NCBI GenBank assembly: GCA_027057985.1
Contig: JALUTJ010000169.1
Location: 1 to 5,468 of the forward strand
Length of the DNA stretch: 5,468 nucleotides
Direction: 5' to 3'
Source of the DNA: Chromatiales bacterium
GTDB taxonomy: Bacteria; Pseudomonadota; Gammaproteobacteria; UBA6429; Thiohalophilaceae
Shown here: one piece after another, positions 1 through 4,708 of the stretch
Layout: each line of letters starts with the position of its first letter
Position numbering within the stretch: position 1 is the first letter of the stretch
Made by a program: the position numbers and the translations under genes
The notes under the pieces: generated by a model
The model's database searches: none
Told to the model about the DNA's origin: nothing
The model's input: the letters and a program-made list of their open reading frames with translations, nothing else

Positions 1-265
1 TAAAGCCCTCGTTGAGCCCTTCCTTACCATAATCCAGTTCGGTACCATCGATATAGAGCAGGCTTTTAGGATCAACGATAATCTTTACACCCTGTGATTC
101 AAACACCTGGTCGCCTTCTTCAAGCTCATCGATAAACTCAAGCACGTAGGCCATGCCAGAACAACCACTGGTTTTAATACCCAGGCGCAGGCCGATGCCC
201 TTGCCCCGATTTTCAAGGAAAGCTTTTACACGTTCAGCAGCTGTTTCAGTTAAAGTGATGGCCAT
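1..265 (-). CDS. iscA: Iron-sulfur cluster assembly protein IscA (3' end outside window)
   Basis: A-type Fe-S carrier that binds iron or a cluster and passes clusters to target proteins in the cytoplasm. The frame opens with ATG at 265 and encodes 88 residues ([16 protein letters not shown]...) before the window edge; the family is about 107 residues, so roughly 19 are missing. The hallmark segment [14 protein letters not shown] is present, placing the first conserved cysteine at residue 35. The C-terminal Cys-Gly-Cys pair expected near residues 99-101 lies beyond position 1 and cannot be checked. The alignment to E. coli IscA is nearly gap-free through KEGLNEGF. The Shine-Dalgarno sequence is weak (GGGT about 7 nt upstream). 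The gene follows iscU after 79 bp containing a strong hairpin, so its expression may differ from iscU. hscB, hscA and fdx would be expected next, off-window. Confidence 0.97.
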   Translation of the reverse strand, partial: MAITLTETAAERVKAFLENRGKGIGLRLGIKTSGCSGMAYVLEFIDELEEGDQVFESQGVKIIVDPKSLLYIDGTELDYGKEGLNEGF

Positions 266-310
266 TTATCTACCCTGCTAAATATAAAGATCAGCGAATC
301 TTGTAATAAA

Positions 311-337
311 AGAGAGTACAGTTTAACTGTACTCTCT
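311..337 (-). terminator. Terminator-like intercistronic hairpin between iscU and iscA
   Basis: A perfect 11-bp inverted repeat (AGAGAGTACAG at 311-321, CTGTACTCTCT at 327-337) has a 5-nt spacer that can close to a 12-bp stem. In the operon transcript it begins 7 nt after the iscU stop codon and is followed by UUUAUUA. The shape resembles an intrinsic terminator, but the stem has only 5 G-C pairs and the U-tract is interrupted, so partial termination, or protection of upstream mRNA from 3' exonucleases, is more likely than full termination. The structure is seen directly; the role is inferred. Confidence 0.5.
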
Positions 338-344
338 GTATTAT

Positions 345-722
345 TTACTTCTTGCTCTTGTAATCGTCAATCGCGGCCTTGATAGCATCTTCTGCCAGTA
401 CCGAGCAGTGAATTTTAACTGGCGGTAATTCCAGTTCCTCAGCAATCGCAGTATTTTTAATTGCAGCGGCTTCATCCAGAGTCTTGCCCTTTACCCATTC
501 GGTCAATAATGAGCTTGAAGCAATCGCTGAACCACAGCCATAGGTTTTAAACTTGGCATCTTCGATAACACCATCATCGGTTACCTTGATCTGCAGGCGC
601 ATAACATCACCACAGGCTGGAGCACCCACCATGCCAGTACCGACATTTTCTTCATCTTTGTCCATTGAACCCACGTTACGTGGGTTTTCATAATGATCAA
701 TTACCTTGTCGCTATATGCCAT
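345..722 (-). CDS. iscU: Iron-sulfur cluster scaffold protein IscU
   Basis: Scaffold on which [2Fe-2S] and [4Fe-4S] clusters are built from IscS-derived sulfur before chaperone-assisted (HscA/HscB) transfer. The 125-residue protein matches family length (E. coli 128). All key residues are visible: Cys37 and Asp39 in GAPACGDVM, Cys63 in YGCGSAIASSS, and Cys106 in KIHCSVLAEDA. The HscA-recognition motif LPPVK is at 99-103. The start at ATG 722 is supported by the match of MAYSDKVIDHYENPRNVG to E. coli and by an AGAGGT Shine-Dalgarno (731-736) 8 nt upstream. It follows iscS by only 25 bp, indicating cotranscription. Nothing is unusual in the protein. Confidence 0.99.
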   Translation of the reverse strand: MAYSDKVIDHYENPRNVGSMDKDEENVGTGMVGAPACGDVMRLQIKVTDDGVIEDAKFKTYGCGSAIASSSLLTEWVKGKTLDEAAAIKNTAIAEELELPPVKIHCSVLAEDAIKAAIDDYKSKK

Positions 723-747
723 AACTGCATACCTCTTTAAAATTTAA

Positions 748-1962
748 TTAATGTGCGTTCCATTCTATGGTATTCAGATCGATACCTTCTTTGAACATCT
801 CCCATAATGGAGATAGTTCACGTAACTTGCCAATGTTGTCGTGAATCTTTTCGATGGCAAAATCGATTTCTTCTTCGGTAGTAAAACGACCCAGTGAGAA
901 ACGAATGGAACTGTGTGCCAGTTCATCGTTACGACCCAGGGCGCGTAATACGTAAGAAGGTTCAAGACTTGCCGAAGTACAGGCAGAACCGGAAGAAACC
1001 GCCAGTTCCTTCAGTGCCATGATCAGTGATTCACCTTCAACAAAATTAAAACTGATATTCAGGTTATGTGGAACACGCTGTTCCAGGTCACCATTGATAT
1101 AGGTTTCTTCGATATCGCTCAGGCCTTTAAGCAGGCGATCACGCAGCATGCGGATACGCTCGTTATCGGCTGCCATTTCCTCTTTGGCAAGACGGAAGGC
1201 TTCACCCATACCGACGATCTGGTGCGTAGCCAGTGTACCAGAGCGCATACCTCGCTCATGACCACCACCGTGCATCTGTGCTTCAAGCCGGACACGTGGC
1301 TTACGACCAACATAGAGTGCACCAATACCTTTCGGACCATAAATCTTATGTGCTGAAAATGACATCAGGTCCACTTTCAGTTCATCCATATCAATTGGCA
1401 CCTTGCCGGCACTTTGTGCCGCATCAACATGAAACAGGATCTTGCGCTCACGGGTAATTTCACCGATGGCCTGAATATCCTGGATAACACCAATTTCATT
1501 GTTCACATGCATGATGGAAACAAGAATCGTGTCATCACGTAATGCGTCTTTAAACTTGTCGAGATCAATAAGGCCATTTGGCTCAGGATCAAGATAGGTT
1601 ACTTCGAAACCTTCACGCTCGAGCTGGCGACAGGTATCGAGTACTGCTTTATGCTCGGTTTTAGCGGTAACGATGTGCTTACCTTTTTTCTTATAGAAGT
1701 GTGCAACACCCTTGATGGCCAGGTTATCTGACTCGGTGGCACCGGAAGTAAAAATAATTTCCTTGGGATTGGCATTGATCAGGTCTGCGACCTGCTTACG
1801 GGCTTCTTCAACCGCTTCTTCGGCTTTCCAGCCAAACTCGTGTGAGCTGGATGCTGGATTACCAAAATTACCATCAATGGTCAGACAGTCACACATTTTT
1901 TTGGCAACACGCTCATCAACCGGTGTTGTTGCTGAGTAATCAAAATAAATTGGTGTTTTCAT
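748..1962 (-). CDS. iscS: Cysteine desulfurase IscS
   Basis: PLP-dependent class V aminotransferase-fold enzyme converting L-cysteine to L-alanine and an enzyme-bound persulfide, which feeds IscU as well as tRNA thiolation and other sulfur acceptors. At 404 residues it equals the E. coli enzyme. Visible landmarks are the GATESDN cofactor-binding segment (residues 74-80), His104 in TEHKAVLDT, the Schiff-base Lys206 in [12 protein letters not shown], and the mobile-loop Cys328 in [14 protein letters not shown] that carries the persulfide; the last two were placed by counting codons. The C-terminal tail [18 protein letters not shown], important for docking IscU in E. coli, is intact. The ATG at 1962 has GGAGA 4 nt upstream. 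It is the second gene of the isc operon, 114 bp after iscR and 25 bp before iscU. Confidence 0.99.
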   Translation of the reverse strand: MKTPIYFDYSATTPVDERVAKKMCDCLTIDGNFGNPASSSHEFGWKAEEAVEEARKQVADLINANPKEIIFTSGATESDNLAIKGVAHFYKKKGKHIVTAKTEHKAVLDTCRQLEREGFEVTYLDPEPNGLIDLDKFKDALRDDTILVSIMHVNNEIGVIQDIQAIGEITRERKILFHVDAAQSAGKVPIDMDELKVDLMSFSAHKIYGPKGIGALYVGRKPRVRLEAQMHGGGHERGMRSGTLATHQIVGMGEAFRLAKEEMAADNERIRMLRDRLLKGLSDIEETYINGDLEQRVPHNLNISFNFVEGESLIMALKELAVSSGSACTSASLEPSYVLRALGRNDELAHSSIRFSLGRFTTEEEIDFAIEKIHDNIGKLRELSPLWEMFKEGIDLNTIEWNAH

Positions 1963-1973
1963 AACTTCTCCAG

Positions 1974-2003
1974 CCGTTTTTGCTCCTTCCCTTGCAAAAC
2001 CGG
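1974..2003 (-). promoter_or_regulatory. Hairpin upstream of the iscS ribosome-binding site
   Basis: Arms 1974-1983 (ccgtttttgc) and 1994-2003 (gcaaaaccgg) pair at 9 of 10 positions around a 10-nt loop. In the transcript the loop reads AAGGGAAGGA, a purine-rich Shine-Dalgarno-like string about 20 nt too far upstream for the iscS start. The true Shine-Dalgarno (GGAG) begins 3 nt after the stem. The location matches the iscR-iscS gap of E. coli, where secondary structure stabilises the iscR part of the mRNA after RyhB-directed decay of the rest. Structure is seen; function is inferred by analogy. Confidence 0.4.
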
Positions 2004-2037
2004 TTCAACCTTGTCTCGTACAATTCTACAGGGCTTA

Positions 2038-2066
2038 CATCCATGCAACCCGGACCGTGGGGGATG
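2038..2066 (-). promoter_or_regulatory. Possible bulged hairpin just after iscR
   Basis: CATCC (2038-2042) pairs with GGATG (2062-2066), and CCC (2049-2051) with GGG (2059-2061), giving a bulged stem starting 10 nt after the iscR stop codon in the transcript. No U-tract follows, so it is not an intrinsic terminator. It might act with the hairpin at 1974-2003 to protect the iscR 3' end. The pairing is modest and could be chance. Confidence 0.2.
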
Positions 2067-2076
2067 ACCTGCTTAC

Positions 2077-2559
2077 TCAGGAACTGGCCGCCGCATCTTC
2101 AGTTGTTTTTTCAAAATGCGTGGTGGCCTGCTCCTGGCGTGCCGCCACTTCCTGAACGCCCTTGCGTTCCACCAGGTTGCCAAGGCTGATGCCCATTAAG
2201 AAGTCATGAATCTGGGTACTCAGCTCGGTCCAGAGGTCATGGGTCAGGCACTGGCTGTCATCCTGGCAGTTGGATAAACCGCCACACCGGGTGGTCTCCA
2301 CTTTTTCATCAACCGCCGTGATCACATCCGCAACCGCAATCTCATGGGAGTCACGACTCAGGCGGTAGCCACCGCCCGGGCCACGCGTACTGTCAACCAG
2401 TTCGCGCTTACGTAAACGTGAGAATAATTGTTCAAGATAAGACAGGGAAATGCCCTGACGTTGAGAAATGTCAGCCAGGGTGATTGGCCCGTCTTTATAG
2501 TGCAATGCCAGGTCCAGCATCGCAGTCACTGCATAACGTCCTTTGGTGGTCAGTCTCAT
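2077..2559 (-). CDS. iscR: Fe-S cluster-responsive transcriptional regulator IscR (Rrf2 family)
   Basis: Transcription factor that binds a [2Fe-2S] cluster and represses the isc operon when clusters are plentiful; the apo form can also regulate type 2 sites. The 160-residue product begins [16 protein letters not shown], as in E. coli IscR. The winged-helix domain covers about residues 1-65, with the recognition region [20 protein letters not shown] and the wing RGPGGGYRL. The cluster ligands Cys92, Cys98, Cys104 and His107 are all present. The frame stays open upstream to an ATG at 2634, but that codon lies on the -35 element of the iscR promoter and the extra 25 residues have no counterpart in the family. 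The start at 2559 has GCGGGG about 7 nt upstream. The C-terminal tail after about residue 135 is variable in the family. Confidence 0.98.
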   Translation of the reverse strand: MRLTTKGRYAVTAMLDLALHYKDGPITLADISQRQGISLSYLEQLFSRLRKRELVDSTRGPGGGYRLSRDSHEIAVADVITAVDEKVETTRCGGLSNCQDDSQCLTHDLWTELSTQIHDFLMGISLGNLVERKGVQEVAARQEQATTHFEKTTEDAAASS

Positions 2560-2605
2560 TGCATTGCCCCGCGTAATTAAGTAAACTCTGAAATTCGAAG
2601 CGGGT

Positions 2606-2634
2606 AAATTAACAAAACCAAGCGTTTTAGTCAA
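2606..2634 (-). promoter_or_regulatory. Sigma-70 promoter of iscR
   Basis: On the minus strand, TTGACT (2629-2634) and TAATTT (2606-2611) are separated by exactly 17 bp. Transcription would start near 2599, leaving an untranslated leader of about 40 nt before the iscR ATG at 2559. The promoter lies only 15 bp past the cysE stop codon, so isc transcription can start independently of readthrough from cysE. Confidence 0.75.
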
Positions 2635-2638
2635 GTAT
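2614..2638 (-). promoter_or_regulatory. Probable type 1 IscR operator over the iscR -35 element
   Basis: The 25-bp stretch starting ATACTTGACTAAAAC on the minus strand agrees with the type 1 IscR site consensus as I remember it at about 20 of 25 positions. The first 15 positions all fit; the mismatches are in the right half. It covers the -35 hexamer and most of the spacer, the expected position for autorepression by [2Fe-2S]-IscR. A second tandem site, as at E. coli iscR, was not evident downstream. Confidence 0.65.
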
Positions 2639-2649
2639 TTTTACCACGA

Positions 2650-3462
2650 TCATTCCGCGGCTTTATCTGACTTTTCCTCAGGATTATCTTCATTGACGTG
2701 ATCCGGCAACGGGCCAGAGGAGATATCGCAGCCCCCCAGGTCGGGCAACTTGACCTCATCCAGCTCCATTCCCAATGATTTCAATGACTTGCACATGTTC
2801 TGCATTTGCGTGTCCATGGCATGGATATGATCCAGCATGCAATCGATGGCATTGGCCACCGGATCCGGCATGGCAGAAGAAGTGCCATAGGCATCGAAAC
2901 CGATTTTCTTCGCAAATTCCTTGCGCTTCTTGCTGGCCTCGTCCCTGTTTTTAACCGAGACGATATGGCCTGGAATTCCCACCACGGTGGTATTCGCCGG
3001 TACATCCTTGACCACAACCGCGTTGGAACCCACCCGGGCTCCGTCATGCAGGGTGATCGGTCCGAGCACCTTGGCACCGGCACCCACGACTACGTCATTG
3101 CCCAGCGTAGGATGGCGTTTACCTTTGGCCCAGCTGGTTCCTCCCAGGGTAACGCCATGGTACAGGGTAACATCGTCACCGATTATCGCGGTTTCACCAA
3201 TCACCACGCCCATACCATGGTCGATAAAGAAACGTCGACCGATTTTGGCACCAGGATGAATCTCGATACCGGTCAGCCAGCGTGCGGTCTGGGAAACAAA
3301 ACGTGCCAGCCACTTCAGGTGGATATTCCATAAAAAATGCGCAAGGCGGTGCCACATCAGGGCATGTAAACCCGGATAGTTAGTGATGACCTCAAAACTG
3401 TTACGCGCTGCGGGATCCCGCTCGAAAACGCAATGAATATCTTCTCGAAGTCGTTTAAACAT
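2650..3462 (-). CDS. cysE: Serine O-acetyltransferase CysE (short EpsC/Bacillus-type)
   Basis: Transfers acetyl from acetyl-CoA to L-serine, giving O-acetylserine for cysteine synthesis; this would supply the substrate of IscS. The 270-residue protein has a short helical N-terminus (1-65), then a left-handed beta-helix of hexapeptide repeats (about 66-168; [39 protein letters not shown]). Catalytic residues by family are His82 (DHG), His117 (KRHPTLG) and Glu67 in place of the Asp of E. coli CysE, which is usual for this subfamily. It lacks the long N-terminal helical domain of E. coli CysE but gains about 80 C-terminal residues: a helical, probably coiled segment (200-237), then an acidic tail ending KAAE. 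The C-terminal Ile used to bind CysK is absent. The ATG at 3462 has GGTGAG 5 nt upstream. Confidence 0.96.
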   Translation of the reverse strand: MFKRLREDIHCVFERDPAARNSFEVITNYPGLHALMWHRLAHFLWNIHLKWLARFVSQTARWLTGIEIHPGAKIGRRFFIDHGMGVVIGETAIIGDDVTLYHGVTLGGTSWAKGKRHPTLGNDVVVGAGAKVLGPITLHDGARVGSNAVVVKDVPANTTVVGIPGHIVSVKNRDEASKKRKEFAKKIGFDAYGTSSAMPDPVANAIDCMLDHIHAMDTQMQNMCKSLKSLGMELDEVKLPDLGGCDISSGPLPDHVNEDNPEEKSDKAAE

Positions 3463-3505
3463 ATGCTCTCACCATCACATCCGTGACCTGAATTGAGGGA
3501 CGGCT

Positions 3506-3534
3506 ATTAAAGTCTTCTTATTCTGCCCTGTCAA
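3506..3534 (-). promoter_or_regulatory. Near-consensus sigma-70 promoter of cysE
   Basis: On the minus strand, a perfect TTGACA (3529-3534) and TTTAAT (3506-3511, one mismatch to TATAAT) are 17 bp apart in the 85-bp trmJ-cysE gap. Predicted initiation near 3499 gives a leader of about 37 nt. This suggests cysE is transcribed independently of trmJ and can read through into iscR. Confidence 0.65.
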
Positions 3535-3536
3535 AT

Positions 3537-3555
3537 CAGATTAGCATCTAATCTG
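3537..3555 (-). repeat. Perfect 7-bp inverted repeat spanning the trmJ stop codon
   Basis: CAGATTA (3537-3543) and TAATCTG (3549-3555) flank a 5-nt spacer that includes part of the trmJ stop (3548-3550). It ends 2 bp upstream of the cysE -35 element. It could be a weak RNA hairpin at the end of the trmJ message or a DNA dyad near the cysE promoter. The stem is AT-rich and lacks a U-tract, so I do not call it a terminator. Confidence 0.3.
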
Positions 3556-4285
3556 CCGAAGATCGAAGCTTCTGCACCGCGGTAAGGATGCCGCGCAGGA
3601 TATTGATCTCCAGTTTTTCCAGCTGGCAACGGTTAAACAGGCGGCGCAGACGGCGCATTAACTGACCCGGGTTATCCTGTTTTAAAAACGCAATATCACT
3701 CAATACGGTTTCAAAATGACTGTACATGCCTTCCATTTCTTCAGCCGTGGCCAGGGGAGAATCCGGCTCGGGCTGCTCTACCTTCTGTTCGCTGGCAGCA
3801 AGCCGTATCTCGTAACACAGCACCTGGGCCGCTGCGGCAATATTCAGGGAGCTAAAATCCGGGTTAGTCGGGATATTGACCAGCTTGTTACACAGCGCCA
3901 GTTCCTCGTTATTCAGCCCGGAATTTTCCCGCCCCAGTACGATTGCGACTTCAGCCGGTTCTACGACAGCAACACATTCGCTGGCACATTGACGTGGATC
4001 GACCACCGGCCAGGGCAAGGAACGCAGCCGGGCACTGGCCCCAAACACCAGGGAACAACCCGCTATCGCTTCCTGCAGCGAATCAAAAATCCGGGTATTT
4101 TTGAGTACATCCACCGCACCGGAGGCACGCGCCCGTGCCTTTGGATGCGGAAAGCGGGTTTCCGGTGCCACCAGTGACAGCCGGCTCAGTCCCATGTTTT
4201 TCATTGCCCGCGCCACACCGCCGATATTCCCGGGGTGAGTGGTACCAACCATAATAATATGTATACGCGATAAATCCTGTTCCAT
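3548..4285 (-). CDS. trmJ: tRNA (cytidine/uridine-2'-O-)-methyltransferase TrmJ
   Basis: SPOUT-family enzyme that uses S-adenosylmethionine to 2'-O-methylate position 32 of the tRNA anticodon loop. From the ATG at 4285 it is 245 residues, like E. coli TrmJ. Visible family segments are THPGNIGGVARAMKNMG near residues 16-32 (Arg26 aligns with E. coli Arg23), SARLRSLPWPVVDP, GRENSGLNNEE near 118-128, and IPTNPDFSSLNIAAA near 138-152, the last two forming the SAM-binding knot. The helical C-terminal part HFETVLSDIAFL...NPGQLMRRLRRLF...LEINILRGIL is conserved. In-frame ATGs also occur at 4294 and 4303; none has a recognisable Shine-Dalgarno. I prefer 4285 because it best fits family N-termini. It is divergent from suhB, as in E. 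coli. Confidence 0.94.
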   Translation of the reverse strand: MEQDLSRIHIIMVGTTHPGNIGGVARAMKNMGLSRLSLVAPETRFPHPKARARASGAVDVLKNTRIFDSLQEAIAGCSLVFGASARLRSLPWPVVDPRQCASECVAVVEPAEVAIVLGRENSGLNNEELALCNKLVNIPTNPDFSSLNIAAAAQVLCYEIRLAASEQKVEQPEPDSPLATAEEMEGMYSHFETVLSDIAFLKQDNPGQLMRRLRRLFNRCQLEKLEINILRGILTAVQKLRSSAD

Positions 4286-4292
4286 ACCATAC

Positions 4293-4298
4293 ATTATA
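4293..4298 (-). promoter_or_regulatory. Possible -10 element for trmJ
   Basis: A perfect TATAAT on the minus strand lies 7 bp upstream of the preferred trmJ ATG. The matching -35 (TTATTA at 4316-4321, 17-bp spacing) is poor. If used, transcription would start at about the ATG itself, giving a leaderless message. AT-rich sequence makes chance hits likely. Confidence 0.25.
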
Positions 4299-4389
4299 CG
4301 CATACTTAATCGATATAATAATCAACAAAGATGCAGAAAGCCTTACCTGCATTGAATATTACTGCCTCAATAGCAGTTCCACCTGTCCA

Positions 4390-4403
4390 CTAATGGCTAA
4401 TGG
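4390..4403. repeat. Tandem heptamer CTAATGG x2
   Basis: Two perfect adjacent copies of CTAATGG lie just left of the palindromic element. No function is recognised; it may be a replication slip. Confidence 0.4.
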
Positions 4404-4408
4404 TAAAG

Positions 4409-4526
4409 TATAGGAGGTAGAAAGCCGTTGTCGATCAAGACCTTGGGCCGCAGGGATAGCGGCCCAGAGCCTACAGGGATGTATTTACGGCGTGTCTTGA
4501 TCGGCAATGGCTGAATTACCTCTACA
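4409..4526 (+). repeat. MITE-like palindromic element with two GGA-loop hairpins
   Basis: A 118-bp imperfect palindrome. A 19-position stem pairs 4423-4441 with 4494-4512 (17 Watson-Crick plus 2 G.U in the plus-strand RNA), and a basal stem pairs about 4414-4419 with 4517-4522. Inside are two hairpins. The first is GGGCCGC (4445-4451) with GCGGCCC (4459-4465), loop AGGGATA, extended by U-A and U.G pairs. The second is GCC-TAC (4469-4474) closed by GTA (4481-4483) and GGC (4489-4491), loop AGGGAT. A 5-bp direct repeat TAAAG flanks the element exactly (4404-4408 and 4527-4531), as a target duplication would. All three wobbles are G.U only on the plus strand, pointing to function as plus-strand RNA. 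It could be a mobile palindrome, a structured RNA, or both; no promoter or adjoining terminator is clear. Confidence 0.55.
4472..4482 (+). promoter_or_regulatory. CsrA/RsmA-type binding motif in a hairpin loop
   Basis: TACAGGGATGT matches the last 11 positions of the CsrA in-vitro selection consensus RUACARGGAUGU; only the first purine differs (C). The GGA core sits in the loop of a small hairpin, the preferred CsrA context. The neighbouring hairpin loop (4452-4458, AGGGATA) supplies a second GGA 23 nt upstream. Motif and structure are seen; binding is inferred. Confidence 0.4.
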
Positions 4527-4563
4527 TAAAGAAATCAAAATACACTTTTTTAATTTTTTATAC

Positions 4564-4593
4564 TTGACAGGTATTTGGAACACTTAATTTAGT
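4564..4593 (+). promoter_or_regulatory. Distal promoter candidate for suhB
   Basis: A perfect TTGACA (4564-4569) is followed by weak -10 options: TTTAGT at 4588-4593 (18-bp spacing) or TAATTT at 4585-4590 (15 bp). Initiation near 4600 would give a leader of about 110 nt before the suhB GTG. A 16-bp dyad covers the -10 region. Confidence 0.4.
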
Positions 4594-4595
4594 GT
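4580..4595. promoter_or_regulatory. Operator-like 16-bp dyad
   Basis: ACACTTAATTTAGTGT is self-complementary at 14 of 16 positions and overlaps the possible -10 of the distal suhB promoter. The ACACT/AGTGT ends resemble an NrdR box (ACACWATATATWGTGT), matching 13 of 16 positions, but NrdR boxes normally come as pairs and I see no second copy. The regulator is unknown. Confidence 0.3.
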
Positions 4596-4601
4596 ACGAC
4601 T

Positions 4602-4612
4602 CTGTAATACAG
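4602..4612. repeat. Perfect dyad CTGTAATACAG
   Basis: CTGTA and TACAG flank a central A. The form is compatible with a GntR-type operator (GT-N3-AC core) or simply a short chance palindrome. It lies just downstream of the distal suhB promoter candidate. Confidence 0.25.
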
Positions 4613-4627
4613 TGATTTTAAGTTTCG

Positions 4628-4656
4628 TTGAGGTAAAGAGACTGGTAGAATAGACT
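4628..4656 (+). promoter_or_regulatory. Proximal promoter candidate for suhB
   Basis: TTGAGG (4628-4633) and TAGACT (4651-4656) are 17 bp apart, each matching consensus at 4 of 6. Overlapping them is an extended -10 form, TGGTAGAAT (4643-4651, TAGAAT 5 of 6). Either would start transcription around 4658-4663, so that the transcript begins at or just before the boxB-like hairpin of the leader. Confidence 0.4.
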
Positions 4657-4662
4657 AATAAG

Positions 4663-4690
4663 GATACCTGTACGGTATCAGCTCTTTAAG
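4663..4690 (+). promoter_or_regulatory. boxB-like hairpin plus boxA in the suhB leader
   Basis: GATACC (4663-4668) and GGTATC (4674-4679) form a perfect 6-bp stem with loop TGTAC. One base later comes GCTCTTTAAG (4681-4690), which contains the core of rRNA boxA (TGCTCTTTAACA in E. coli). The order hairpin then boxA is that of rRNA leaders. The boxA ends 5 nt before the suhB Shine-Dalgarno (AGAGG, 4696-4700). In E. coli a boxA in the suhB leader lets Nus factors and SuhB repress suhB; the same circuit is inferred here. Confidence 0.6.
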
Positions 4691-4708
4691 AATCCAGAGG
4701 AAAAAACA

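Larger units (their letters stand above)
4286..4708. other. Divergent trmJ-suhB intergenic region (AT-rich, no protein gene seen)
   Basis: This 423-bp gap contains no convincing coding frame. From left to right it holds a TATAAT at 4293-4298 reading toward trmJ, small inverted repeats (ATGCAG/CTGCAT at 4331-4352 and ACTGC/GCAGT at 4361-4377), a tandem CTAATGG repeat (4390-4403), the GC-richer palindromic element (4409-4526), a T-rich tract on the plus strand (4546-4560), then suhB promoter candidates, two dyads and the suhB leader. The notable parts have their own entries. Confidence 0.8.

Noticed and set aside
2560..2634. 25-residue N-terminal extension of IscR
   Set aside because: The upstream ATG lies on the iscR -35 hexamer, so it would be upstream of the transcript start, and the family begins at MRLT.
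2806..3333. Long open frame (175 codons) on the plus strand opposite cysE
   Set aside because: It is fully antisense to a clear cysE, its translation shows no recognisable domain, and it has no promoter or ribosome-binding site that I can see.
3716..4177. Open frame (153 codons) on the plus strand opposite trmJ
   Set aside because: Antisense shadow of trmJ with no domain-like composition.
4404..4531. Known IS element remnant or CRISPR repeat
   Set aside because: No transposase fragment is present, and there is no regularly spaced repeat-spacer pattern.
4523..4560. Intrinsic terminator formed by the palindromic element and the T-rich tract
   Set aside because: The T-run begins more than 20 nt after the stem ends, too far for an intrinsic terminator.
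4562..4586. Possible IscR site at the distal suhB promoter (ATACTTGAC shared with the iscR promoter)
   Set aside because: Only about 17 of 25 positions fit the type 1 pattern and the match is mostly the -35 hexamer; the right half is poor.
4602..4612. LexA (SOS) box at CTGTAATACAG
   Set aside because: LexA sites need CTGT-N8-ACAG; here the spacing is only 3.
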